IMG/VR virus record: IMGVR_UViG_3300001848_000311
Location: 1-26,926 of that record
DNA length: 26,926 bases
Direction: 5' to 3' (one strand)
DNA from: a virus
Shown one piece after another: positions 7,259-14,746 of the stretch; the first letter of the stretch is position 1; every line of letters begins with the position of its first letter. Both the position numbers and the translations under genes were made by a program. The notes beneath the pieces are model-generated. The model was not told where the DNA came from, did no database searches, and was given only the letters and a program-made list of their open reading frames with translations.

Positions 7259-8794
7259 TTAAGACACTCTACGAATCCGATCACTCTGAGAACGATTCAT
7301 GTCTTTAGGTAGTGCTTCGATGTTTCCTATTTCTCTTATGCCTCCTTTTGAAACAGGAACAATTTCATTGATTTCAATATTACCTGACAATGAAAGTGGT
7401 ACATCAAGTGCAACAAGTGCTTCATCACGAGACATGGTTGTGCGTGAACCAACCTTAGAAATTATATTCGTTTTTTCAAGATTAGTCAAGCGAGAATTCA
7501 AATCTTCAAGGAGATATTGAACACGACCCCAGCTATCGAAAGTATACTTTGATCCACCATCACCAGCTACACACTCTTTACGAGCATGTTTCTGATCTGC
7601 GTTGTGTTTAGCAAACGACCAATCGTGAATCTGATACTTAGTGGTACCTTTTGCATTTTTATAGGCAATTTTAGTACCTGGAGCATTGATTCGTTTGAAT
7701 TCTTCATCAAAGAACCATTTCACAAACAAGGCAGGATTAACAATTTTATATTGACCGTCTATATCTTTTTTCTTACCCCAAATATTACCTTTTTGAAGAA
7801 TAAAGGAGACAGTATAGAACAGATTGTAAAAACTTGATTTAGTAAACTTCTTCAATTTTCTAATATCATATTGTGAACAACCATCTGCCATGATTTTGAA
7901 AATTTTCTTGGTCATATCTTTATCACCAGAAGAAATATTCACTTTGCCTGAAGGATAAGGACCTAGAACATCATCAAGAATATCAGAATCGTAACCATCA
8001 TAATTATTGTTGTTGATATACATCAACATTTCTGCAACAAATAGAGTATCTCCTTTGTGATCAAGAGAATATTCTCCAGTCATTCCAGAACCTACACTAT
8101 TAAACATATCACGAATGTTAATGTCATTCAAACACAATTGATTTAGCCAACGATTGATTTCATTGTAATTAAGAATGCGTTTTTCATGCTTGGTCATCGG
8201 CATCATGCTATTAGCAGTAATGAAGATACGAGCAAGTTCGCGCAAGTCTCCAGTTTTATAAATGACAACAATCAAAGGAATATTCTTCATCAAATGATTC
8301 TGAATATCTTCAGGAAGTTTATTAAAGTTTCCTTTTACATCAATACATCCCTGTTCGTTTTCGATACGCATACGAATCAATTCAATAGGTTTGAACGAGA
8401 ATTCGTTATCGAAATATCTAACAAGGGTATCGATTCGATGTTGACCATCAAGAACAAGATACTCATATCCTTCTTCAACTAACTTTTGAAAGTAAGATAA
8501 GTTCTCTTCAATGAATTGATAGTTATCAGAATTTGGTTTCAGATTATTTTGCAAATCTTCAACAATTGGTTTGATTTCTGCAAGTTGGAAACAATCTTTA
8601 ACAGATGCTCCATTAAATGCAGTAAACAAGTATGAATTAACTTTTGCATCATGCCAGCGAACAAGAAGTCTTTGCAACCTCTCACGATCATAAAACAACT
8701 TATTGTTTTTATGTAACTGGTACAAGAAAAAAGGCGATTTGATTGTTGCTTCACCTTGGATTTTTTGCGTGATATTAATGATGTTACTTTTCAT
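7259..8794 (-). CDS. DUF262/DGQHR-like (ParB-fold) protein with degenerate HNH-type C-terminus
   Basis: 511 residues; not a T4 core gene. Residues 112-122 read YLVLDGQHRID, the D-G-Q-(Q/H)-R motif of the DUF262/GmrSD-N and DndB-like ParB/sulfiredoxin-fold group. In GmrSD-type restriction enzymes this domain binds or hydrolyses nucleotides. Further on, ARIFITANSMMPMTKHEKRIL matches the N...(L/M)T..E segment of DUF262. Residues 475-505 (INEIVPVSKGG, GNIEALPKDMNRSQSDR) have the frame of an HNH nuclease, but the usual Asp-His before I-x-P is Asn-Glu, so the catalytic base is missing. The gene has its own AAGGAG site. A hairpin and tandem repeats separate it from gene 45, and it splits the usual 45-44 pair. 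Possible roles are a modification sensor, an anti-restriction factor or a decayed homing-type insertion. None is shown by the sequence. Confidence 0.7.
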   Translation of the reverse strand: MKSNIINITQKIQGEATIKSPFFLYQLHKNNKLFYDRERLQRLLVRWHDAKVNSYLFTAFNGASVKDCFQLAEIKPIVEDLQNNLKPNSDNYQFIEENLSYFQKLVEEGYEYLVLDGQHRIDTLVRYFDNEFSFKPIELIRMRIENEQGCIDVKGNFNKLPEDIQNHLMKNIPLIVVIYKTGDLRELARIFITANSMMPMTKHEKRILNYNEINRWLNQLCLNDINIRDMFNSVGSGMTGEYSLDHKGDTLFVAEMLMYINNNNYDGYDSDILDDVLGPYPSGKVNISSGDKDMTKKIFKIMADGCSQYDIRKLKKFTKSSFYNLFYTVSFILQKGNIWGKKKDIDGQYKIVNPALFVKWFFDEEFKRINAPGTKIAYKNAKGTTKYQIHDWSFAKHNADQKHARKECVAGDGGSKYTFDSWGRVQYLLEDLNSRLTNLEKTNIISKVGSRTTMSRDEALVALDVPLSLSGNIEINEIVPVSKGGIREIGNIEALPKDMNRSQSDRIRRVS

Positions 8795-8817
8795 GGTATT
8801 CTCCTTAGAGTTTGATT

Positions 8818-8835
8818 AAAAAGTCCTTAGACTTT
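8818..8835 (-). terminator. Short hairpin with T-run between gene 45 and the DUF262-like gene
   Basis: The minus strand has AAAGTC, a 4-base loop and GACTTT, followed by further T's and then AA. It is a short, AU-rich stem, so at best a partial terminator. It would reduce expression of the DUF262-like gene and the clamp-loader genes relative to the clamp. Confidence 0.4.
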
Positions 8836-8842
8836 GAGTTTT

Positions 8843-8882
8843 TACTACATTTACTACACTTCTACTACACTTCTACTACACT
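8843..8882. repeat. Tandem repeats of TACTACACT
   Basis: Four direct copies: TACTACATT (8843-8851), then TACTACACT at 8852-8860, 8863-8871 and 8874-8882, the last three spaced by TC. On the minus (transcribed) strand this is AGTGTAGTA repeated every 9 or 11 bases. It fills the gap between the clamp gene 45 and the DUF262-like gene. Purpose unknown. Confidence 0.8.
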
Positions 8883-8900
8883 ACAACACCTGCATTCATA

Positions 8901-9584
8901 TTATTCCTTTTGAAAATTAGAACCTACTTCTGTAGTAATCCAATACTGTAGAGGTAAGTTTTTGTTTTTGAAGTGTGAGATTCCTTTTGAAGAAATTTTC
9001 ACTTCATAAGAACCAGGAAGAATCTTACTCAAGTTTTCAGTTTTGAAAATCATGCGATACTTCGATTGATTACCATTTCCAATTTCAAGAGACTCGGTGT
9101 GTGCGCTATCATTTTGAACATCAAGTGTAACGATGTTAACTTTCTGACCATCAGATTCCACAGCAATGTTTGGTGAAGACAGAACATTAGCCGAACGCAT
9201 AACCCAATCAAAATCTTCTGAAGACAAGTCAAAAGAAATGTCTGAATCAGGCATAGTCAATTGTTTTTCGGGAGGCAAAACAATCATTGCAGGTTCACAG
9301 AAACGATACTTTGTTTTACTGCGACCTTTGTTACCAACAATCAAAACATGCTTCTCATCAAAATCAAAAGAGGGATCCTCTTTGTGCAAAGATACAACAG
9401 AAAGGAAACTGTTGATATCATATACACCAAAGTCAGCAGGAATTTCTTCTGCAATATTCACTTCTGCTAGAATATTTTTTTGTGAAGAAACTGTTTTGAG
9501 TGTCTTACCTTTCTTGAACATAATACCTTGGTTGATTGCACCAAAGTTTTTTAGAACAGAAAGAGTTTCATTTGATAATTTCAT
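8901..9584 (-). CDS. 45: Sliding clamp gp45 (DNA polymerase processivity factor)
   Basis: Trimeric PCNA-like ring that tethers gp43 and, in T4, activates late transcription with gp55 and gp33. Its 227 residues compare with 228 in T4. It opens MKLSNETLSVLKNFGAINQGIM, close to T4 gp45, and continues with AEVNIAEEIPADFGVYDINSFLSVVSL, matching the T4 region DVAIYDLNGFLGILSL. The rest shows the alternating beta strands of a clamp. The start ATG overlaps the upstream NTP pyrophosphohydrolase gene by 17 bases and has a GGAG site inside it. The gene is separated from clamp-loader gene 44 by the DUF262-like insertion. Confidence 0.96.
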   Translation of the reverse strand: MKLSNETLSVLKNFGAINQGIMFKKGKTLKTVSSQKNILAEVNIAEEIPADFGVYDINSFLSVVSLHKEDPSFDFDEKHVLIVGNKGRSKTKYRFCEPAMIVLPPEKQLTMPDSDISFDLSSEDFDWVMRSANVLSSPNIAVESDGQKVNIVTLDVQNDSAHTESLEIGNGNQSKYRMIFKTENLSKILPGSYEVKISSKGISHFKNKNLPLQYWITTEVGSNFQKE

Positions 9585-9954
9585 TTGTTACTCCATTATT
9601 AAGATTTTCATCAACAGAATACAGTATATCATGTTCATATAGAAACATGAGGCAACAAAGAGCATGGGCTAGGTGATTTCTGCCTGTTTCAGGATCATTT
9701 TGCTCACCTTCTTTCCATGCCCAAATGTGTCTCTGCATGGCATCAAAATATCGGCGTTTAGAATCTGGTACTTTTTTCCAGTTGTCACGCTCATATTTTT
9801 GAGCACCTACAGTCAGAACATCAACAGTCGCTTTAAGCGCAAGAGGCGGCAGCAAACCATATTCTAGTTTACCGCCGTCAAACTTGCGACCACCAGTGGT
9901 GGCAGTTTGTGACGCTTTGACATATTCTTGAACACAGTTATAAGTGATTGTCAT
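9568..9954 (-). CDS. dATP/dGTP diphosphohydrolase-like protein (DUF5664, MazG-like)
   Basis: 128 residues. The signature GGRKFDGGKLEYGLLPPLALKAT (21-43) followed by GAQKYERDNWKK, RRYFDAMQRHIWAWKEGE and ETGRNHLAHALCCLMFL is that of the phage DUF5664 group, which I recall as dATP/dGTP diphosphohydrolase N-terminal. The acidic and His residues in RHIWAWKEGEQNDPETGRNH probably hold the metal ions. The likely job is to remove or rebalance purine dNTPs. It is the second MazG-type enzyme in the window. It overlaps the glycosyltransferase stop by one base (TAATG) and gene 45 by 17 bases, so it is translated with the replication genes. Confidence 0.82.
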   Translation of the reverse strand: MTITYNCVQEYVKASQTATTGGRKFDGGKLEYGLLPPLALKATVDVLTVGAQKYERDNWKKVPDSKRRYFDAMQRHIWAWKEGEQNDPETGRNHLAHALCCLMFLYEHDILYSVDENLNNGVTNEIIK

Positions 9955-10769
9955 TACAAACGACCTGTATATTGTGCAACAGCAGGCATATTACCAGTAA
10001 ATGCGTAAGTACCAATATGCTGCGTTTTCATCCAAGGACAGAGGTAAATTTCACCTCCAATTTTTCGCCACATTTGGCAGAACATATAGTCTTCTGATAG
10101 ATAACGATCTGATCCGCCACCTGTAATACTGTCTGTGCTATCAATTACAGTATCAAAGTAAGCATGAATGTATCGTGAACCATCAAAGTTTGCTTGACCA
10201 ACATGATCTGGTTTATAGCGAATCATTGGATAAGCCTCTTTCATCTTATCAAAGACTTGACGCTTGATCAACATATGTCCTGTTCCAATCTCCATAACTT
10301 GAAGAGGTTCAGAAACTTGGAATTGTTTTGTGCCTTTAACGACATTGAAAACATATTCACCTACAAGATTTTCTAATTCCCTAGGTTCAAGGTTAGGATG
10401 TTTACGAGCAGTTTCTGCTACATTAGCCCAATTGATAGATTTCTTGGGATAAGGACCACCAATGATATCTTTATCCAAAGCAATCAATGCGATGATATCT
10501 TGGGGTGAATAATGAATGTCTGAATCGATGAACAGTAAGTGTGTATAGTCTGTGCGTAAAAATTCATCTACAAGGTAATTTCTCGCTCTTGTGATGAGTG
10601 ATTCATTAAAGAGAAATGAAAATTTTGTTTCAATGCCATAACGGGTCATAGTTGTTTGTAAATCAAGGCATGATTTAATATACAACCCGTGAGCCATGCC
10701 ACCATACATTGGTGTGGCAATGAACAATTTATTCTTTTTCAAATCATCTACATTTACTTGAATTTCCAT
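9954..10769 (-). CDS. GT-A-like glycosyltransferase
   Basis: 271 residues. The N-terminal strand KLFIATPMYGGM (14-25) and the sequence THLLFIDSDIHYSPQDI (76-92), with D82-S-D84 as a DXD metal/nucleotide-sugar motif, indicate a GT-A (GT2-like) fold. The later GTGHMLIKRQVFDKM and LSEDYMFCQMWRKIGGEIYLCPWMKTQHIG segments fit the acceptor and catalytic-base part, with ED as a candidate base. There is no signal peptide or membrane helix, so it is cytoplasmic. It could modify phage DNA, virion proteins or host surface sugars; the sequence does not decide. It follows a strong terminator by 12 bases, so its expression depends on read-through or an unseen promoter. Confidence 0.75.
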   Translation of the reverse strand: MEIQVNVDDLKKNKLFIATPMYGGMAHGLYIKSCLDLQTTMTRYGIETKFSFLFNESLITRARNYLVDEFLRTDYTHLLFIDSDIHYSPQDIIALIALDKDIIGGPYPKKSINWANVAETARKHPNLEPRELENLVGEYVFNVVKGTKQFQVSEPLQVMEIGTGHMLIKRQVFDKMKEAYPMIRYKPDHVGQANFDGSRYIHAYFDTVIDSTDSITGGGSDRYLSEDYMFCQMWRKIGGEIYLCPWMKTQHIGTYAFTGNMPAVAQYTGRL

Positions 10770-10781
10770 AGTGTATCCATT

Positions 10782-10818
10782 AAAAAAAAGGAGAGATATA
10801 AAATATATATCTCTCCTT
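10782..10818 (-). terminator. Strong intrinsic terminator after the HTH gene
   Basis: On the minus strand a 13-bp perfect stem, AAGGAGAGATATA pairing with TATATCTCTCCTT around a 5-base loop, runs straight into a T-tract. It lies between the HTH gene and the GT-A gene, only 12 bases before the latter's start. It probably ends the early HTH transcript and may act as a valve for the replication genes downstream. Confidence 0.88.
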
Positions 10819-10838
10819 AGCGTCTAATTCACCTACTA

Positions 10839-11117
10839 TTAGGCAAAAGCGCGGTCGCCTTGTTTACGCAAAGCGGCAATACCAGCAGCAATAACTTTCT
10901 TGCTAGGTGTGCCAAGACGGTAAACTGAAATGGTACGACCATCAGCAAGAGTTTTGCGATTGGTGTAAATTGGATAGCCTTCTTCACGAAGTTCGTTGAT
11001 ACGGGCTGAAACATTGGTGATACCAAAACGATGTTGAGCCTGAGCAACCGTAAAGGTATTATACCCGCTGGTCTTAGTTAGAACATTCAACATTTTTTCT
11101 TTAGCGGATTTACGCAT
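10839..11117 (-). CDS. Small helix-turn-helix protein (HTH_39-like)
   Basis: 92 residues with a winged-helix look. After a basic start (MRKSAKEKMLNVLTKTSGYN) comes FTVAQAQHRFGITNVSARINELREEGYPIYTNRK (22-55), in which VAQAQHRFG and NVSARINELREEG are helix 2 and recognition helix 3, with a wing at TLADGRTISVYRLG. This is the phage HTH_39 pattern. It has a sigma70-type promoter 74-101 bases upstream, a palindrome just downstream of the expected start site, and a terminator after the stop. It is therefore a free-standing early gene, plausibly an autoregulated DNA-binding protein. The C-terminus SKKVIAAGIAALRKQGDRAFA is basic and helical. Confidence 0.82.
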   Translation of the reverse strand: MRKSAKEKMLNVLTKTSGYNTFTVAQAQHRFGITNVSARINELREEGYPIYTNRKTLADGRTISVYRLGTPSKKVIAAGIAALRKQGDRAFA

Positions 11118-11158
11118 TGAAAAATCTCCATATTAAATTAGTCTCTATAAATTATCTA

Positions 11159-11182
11159 TTTGAGGTGAGACAGTCTCTCAAA
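11159..11182. promoter_or_regulatory. Nested palindrome, candidate operator of the HTH gene
   Basis: TTTGAG (11159-11164) and CTCAAA (11177-11182) flank the near-perfect palindrome GAGAC-A-GTCTC (11167-11177). It starts about 9 bases downstream of the -10 box, covering the predicted transcription start. A further GTCTC lies at 11141-11145. It could equally form a leader hairpin in the RNA. Confidence 0.4.
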
Positions 11183-11190
11183 TTTCATAC

Positions 11191-11218
11191 ATTGTATCAT
11201 ACCTAACTATAATGTCAA
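11191..11218 (-). promoter_or_regulatory. Sigma70-type promoter of the HTH gene
   Basis: -35 TTGACA at 11213-11218, 16-base spacer, -10 TACAAT at 11191-11196, with TGA directly before the -10. The leader would be about 68 bases. It shares the TGATACAAT block with the promoter at 14687-14715. Confidence 0.88.
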
Positions 11219-11241
11219 GTATTTTACAGGCAAACAATACA

Positions 11242-12390
11242 TTAGAAAGCAACTTCACCCGTTGAAACTGGTTTGACAGGTTCAGTATTCGCAGTATCTG
11301 TTGTACCCGAATCAATCTTGGTATACAGATCAAAGAAACTCATTTGAGTATCTACATCAAAACGATTCAGGCACAATTTGATTGCCTTAGTTTTGTCACC
11401 GAAGATACCGTATGTCTCAACGATATGAACAAGTCGGCGAGTAGAAATCAATTCATCGCAACCACCTTCTGAAAAAGTTTTACGAATTACTTCTGCCCAA
11501 GAAACAAGATTTTCAGCAAACTTTTCATCTGCGCGACCGATAGAAGTAAGTTCCTTTTCGATAATTTTGCGTTCGATCCTAACAGGAGGAAATTCTTGTT
11601 CCATAGTGGTACGAAAACGCTCAAGGAATGCTTCATTCAGAACATTAGTGAACATATAACGACCATCTTCTGAACCTTTACCTTTAGTGTTTGCAGTAGC
11701 GAACACGGTAAAACCTTCAGCAGGAACAACCAACTCACCTTTCTTTTTCAACATGAAAGGTTTGCCTTCAAGAACCCGTTGTAGTGAGGAAAGATTCTGA
11801 GCACCGTAATCAATTTCATCAATACACAATACAGCGCCTTGACGAGCAGCGGTGGTTACAGGACCATCGCGCCATTGCATACTGCCATCAATCAAAACAT
11901 AATTGCCAAGCAAATCACTTTCATCAGTTTCAGGTGTCATTGAAACGCATACGAATTTGCGTTTAGCCTTGGCACAGGCTTGTTCAATAGACATGGTCTT
12001 ACCGTTACCAGAATGACCAGAAATGAACACAGGAAAGAATCGCTTTGATTCTACGATAGCAAGAACATCCGCAAAGTTACCAAACGGTACATAGTTCTTG
12101 TATTGCGAAGGCACCAAATTCGTAGCATCAAGGTCTGTTGCAACACTAGCAATTTTATTTTTTTCAGTATTGGTTGGCATAGAAATTACTTTGGCTTGCA
12201 TATTGCAAACAACATTAGGTACATGATACAGACCACGACCAGCGCGGTTCTGATCTTCTTTAGTAAAGAAAAAAGAACTTTTGATTCCTGCTTTCTCACA
12301 AGCAAGTTTAACTTCTGCTAATGTTACCGTAGACTTGCCAAAAGCAGACAATTCATCAAAGAACTTTTGTTTTTTCTCACTACGATTCAT
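11242..12390 (-). CDS. cobS-like: CobS/MoxR-like AAA+ ATPase
   Basis: 382 residues. The ATPase core has Walker A GHSGNGKT (125-132), Walker B VLCIDEID (187-194) and sensor ATANTKGKG, then LNEAFLERFRTTMEQEFPP, where the ERFR arginine is the likely finger. This is the MoxR/CobS clade, annotated as cobS in many T4-like aquatic phages. The first 60 residues (TVTLAEVKLACEKAGIKSSFFF and GLYHVP) form a small extra domain. The partner VWA protein lies directly upstream. MoxR-VWA pairs act as metal chelatases or protein remodelling machines; true cobalamin synthesis by this phage is doubtful, since no third chelatase subunit is in view. It has its own sigma70 promoter and an AGGAG site 9 bases before the ATG. 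Confidence 0.88.
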   Translation of the reverse strand: MNRSEKKQKFFDELSAFGKSTVTLAEVKLACEKAGIKSSFFFTKEDQNRAGRGLYHVPNVVCNMQAKVISMPTNTEKNKIASVATDLDATNLVPSQYKNYVPFGNFADVLAIVESKRFFPVFISGHSGNGKTMSIEQACAKAKRKFVCVSMTPETDESDLLGNYVLIDGSMQWRDGPVTTAARQGAVLCIDEIDYGAQNLSSLQRVLEGKPFMLKKKGELVVPAEGFTVFATANTKGKGSEDGRYMFTNVLNEAFLERFRTTMEQEFPPVRIERKIIEKELTSIGRADEKFAENLVSWAEVIRKTFSEGGCDELISTRRLVHIVETYGIFGDKTKAIKLCLNRFDVDTQMSFFDLYTKIDSGTTDTANTEPVKPVSTGEVAF

Positions 12391-12422
12391 AATGTAAAAC
12401 TCCTATCACAATGTATAACGAT

Positions 12423-12451
12423 ATAGTATCACAAACTAGGAACTTTGTCAA
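12423..12451 (-). promoter_or_regulatory. Sigma70-type promoter of the CobS-like gene
   Basis: -35 TTGACA at 12446-12451, 17-base spacer, -10 TACTAT at 12423-12428 with TGA immediately before it. It lies in the short gap after the VWA gene stop, so the ATPase can be expressed separately from its partner. Confidence 0.88.
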
Positions 12452-12454
12452 GCC

Positions 12455-14659
12455 CTAGAGTGCGATACCTTGAATGAACTGACCAACCATTGCCCGACTG
12501 ACTGAGCGTTTCTTATTGAATTGCGAAAACGCCGTTTTGATACTACGCAACGATTCGGCATCTGATGCAAGACTTTCAAACGAATCATCTTCAGAAACAT
12601 CCATTGGAGCCGTGATGAAAAAGTTATCGTAACCATTAACTTTCAAACTGACATAGTTTTCTTTTTTGAACTGTTTCATCAATTCTTCAACTTTAAGGAG
12701 AGTGATCTCTTTTGATTTTTTGGCAAGGATTAAGTTTTTGGTTTTAGAAGTTCGTTCAGAAAGGTAGAAAGAAAAGATTTTGCAACCTGTAACCATTTTG
12801 AACCACTCCATAATTACAGGATGCATTTCATCTCTATAGCCAACTTTTCGGCAAAACTTAGTTTTTTCATCTACAATAAAACAATTGTTTTTGACAAACT
12901 GCATTTCTACTGAACTACGATATGCTTTAACATAAGGAGATGATACTGTTTTGCAAACTTCGGAAGTATAATCGGCATCACCGTCATGCACAATTACCAA
13001 ATTCAAAATGTCCAAATTGTTTTTTCGTTTGAACTGTTTTGTTACATCTGCCAATGCCACGATTGCTTGTGTCAAAGGTGTATTCGACAACATTTCGCTA
13101 ACTGGAGGATAATAACTTCTGCGATACTTAAAGCAATCACGCAAAATCAACATATTTTTTACAGATTTGGTAAACTCAGCAACACTCATATTTGAATTTA
13201 GATATTCACGCAAACGAACATTGGCGAATGCTATCGCGTTTTCTTTCCATTCAAACGATTTATAATTTTCATGGACATTTGCCTTGTCAGTAAGTATATC
13301 TTTTTTATTGGAGTTTTTCAAATCTGAAACAAAACCATCTATCGAATTACCAAATCCATAGACAACAAAAGGTATATTCACTTTGCGGCAGAACATGGTG
13401 AGAATCAAAATTTGATCAATCGAGTTACCGATGATATCTTGCATTGATCCAGATTTGTCAAGCAGCAATACTAAACCATGCGATTTACCTTTCGGCACCA
13501 AAAGCATTTTGCGGAAAATGTTATCATCAAAACGATATGTAGAAAGTTTCGATACATCAATTTCACCAGTATCAGAAAGACGCGAACGACTGAAAGATTT
13601 GGCAGCCTTACGCATTTCAAATTCTTTGACTAGCAGGTTAATGTATCGTTCATTGTTTTTCTTGAATTCCATATACAATGAATTTTTCTTCGCATCATCT
13701 ATATTTTGTTCACCATATGATTTGTCCATACCAAGGTGGACAATATTATGCGGAACAATGATGTTCTCAATGTTAGATTTTGGTATGGAATAGTAACAAT
13801 AATCTTTTGATTTTTCATCAAGCAGAGACATTTCGTTTTTACGATAGTTGTCATCTGTTGCACAAACTGGTTCAAAGTCACAATCTTTCGATTTTTTGTT
13901 ATGATTGATTAGACCTCCTTCATCATCTTCCGATTCTTCACCATCTTCATCTTCTTCACATTCAGAATCACGGGCTTTCAATTCGCCATCATCTTCAATT
14001 TCTTCACCTTCATTTTCTTCATTATCATCTTCATCAGAATTCGAATAACTATTATCAAATGAAAATTGAAAATCAGACATTTGTAATTCTTGTTGTTCTT
14101 CTTTCGAATACTCAAAAATTTCATCAGCGATTTTGACTACTTCTTCCCAAGTTTCTGCATCACGGACTTTCTGAACCATTTTGGTTTCTTGAGCATTAAA
14201 AGAAACACCTAAAGTCCATTGTGATTTGCTATACAGGTTCAAACGATCAATAAACGCCAAAGTATCAATATCACGATTTGCAACACCGAAAAAATCACGC
14301 TTCATCAATTCTTGATAAGCAGACTTGAAGGATGAACGAAGACCAGGATACTTTCGTTGGATTTTTTTCTCGATACGGGCATCTTCAACAACATTCAAAA
14401 ATCCTTTGTAACTTTTATTTTTGGATTTGTCAGTTGCGGCAGAATGCCAACCATCAGCAGGAGTGTATTGTGCGTGACCAACCTCATGTCCTGTAAGGAG
14501 GTCGTAAATCACGCCTGTCATATCTTTCCAAATTGGAAGATATAGAACACGCTTGATAGGATCAAAACTTGCTGTTTGTGCCTTAATGTGTTGGATGTGG
14601 AGATTCTCGGTTGCCATCAGACGGGCAAGTTGAGATTTAGATTCAACGGTGAATGACAT
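12455..14659 (-). CDS. cobT-like: CobT-like VWA protein with an HExxH metallopeptidase-type domain
   Basis: 734 residues from the ATG at 14659, with AGGA 6 bases upstream; a TTG at 14677 falls at the expected transcription start and is rejected. The N-terminal domain holds LLTGHEVGHAQYTP with H58, E59 and H62, followed by LNVVEDARIEKK, whose glutamates could supply a third zinc ligand, as in gluzincin-type metallopeptidases. A very acidic linker runs from about 207 to 249. The C-terminal half is a von Willebrand A domain with the MIDAS motif DKSGSMQ starting at 401 and IVHDGDADYT further on. The arrangement resembles CobT and other VWA partners of MoxR ATPases, and the CobS-like ATPase is encoded next. 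A metal-dependent, ATPase-driven protein-processing machine is a reasonable reading, but its target is unknown. Confidence 0.82.
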   Translation of the reverse strand: MSFTVESKSQLARLMATENLHIQHIKAQTASFDPIKRVLYLPIWKDMTGVIYDLLTGHEVGHAQYTPADGWHSAATDKSKNKSYKGFLNVVEDARIEKKIQRKYPGLRSSFKSAYQELMKRDFFGVANRDIDTLAFIDRLNLYSKSQWTLGVSFNAQETKMVQKVRDAETWEEVVKIADEIFEYSKEEQQELQMSDFQFSFDNSYSNSDEDDNEENEGEEIEDDGELKARDSECEEDEDGEESEDDEGGLINHNKKSKDCDFEPVCATDDNYRKNEMSLLDEKSKDYCYYSIPKSNIENIIVPHNIVHLGMDKSYGEQNIDDAKKNSLYMEFKKNNERYINLLVKEFEMRKAAKSFSRSRLSDTGEIDVSKLSTYRFDDNIFRKMLLVPKGKSHGLVLLLDKSGSMQDIIGNSIDQILILTMFCRKVNIPFVVYGFGNSIDGFVSDLKNSNKKDILTDKANVHENYKSFEWKENAIAFANVRLREYLNSNMSVAEFTKSVKNMLILRDCFKYRRSYYPPVSEMLSNTPLTQAIVALADVTKQFKRKNNLDILNLVIVHDGDADYTSEVCKTVSSPYVKAYRSSVEMQFVKNNCFIVDEKTKFCRKVGYRDEMHPVIMEWFKMVTGCKIFSFYLSERTSKTKNLILAKKSKEITLLKVEELMKQFKKENYVSLKVNGYDNFFITAPMDVSEDDSFESLASDAESLRSIKTAFSQFNKKRSVSRAMVGQFIQGIAL

Positions 14660-14686
14660 GATAAGTCCTATTAACAATATACTACT

Positions 14687-14715
14687 ATTGTATCATAGCC
14701 AGTATAGTTTGTCAA
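14687..14715 (-). promoter_or_regulatory. Sigma70-type promoter of the VWA gene
   Basis: -35 TTGACA at 14710-14715, 17-base spacer, -10 TACAAT at 14687-14692, again preceded by TGA. It begins 5 bases after the terminator at 14720-14746, so the unit boundary is sharp. Confidence 0.9.
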
Positions 14716-14719
14716 CCAT

Positions 14720-14746
14720 TAAAAAACCTTTTGGAATCAAAGGGTT
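14720..14746 (-). terminator. Intrinsic terminator ending the long recombination operon
   Basis: On the minus strand AACCCTTTG and CAAAAGGTT pair (9 positions, one C-A mismatch) around a 4-base loop, followed by six T's. It directly follows the tRNA-like cloverleaf; its first base overlaps the CCA of that element. Confidence 0.82.

Noticed and set aside
8843-8882. CRISPR array
   Set aside because: Repeat units of 9 bases with 0-2 base spacers and no cas genes; simple tandem repeat.
11242-14659. Cobalamin biosynthesis operon
   Set aside because: Only CobS/CobT-like members of broad MoxR and VWA families are present and no CobN-type subunit; the HExxH domain points elsewhere.
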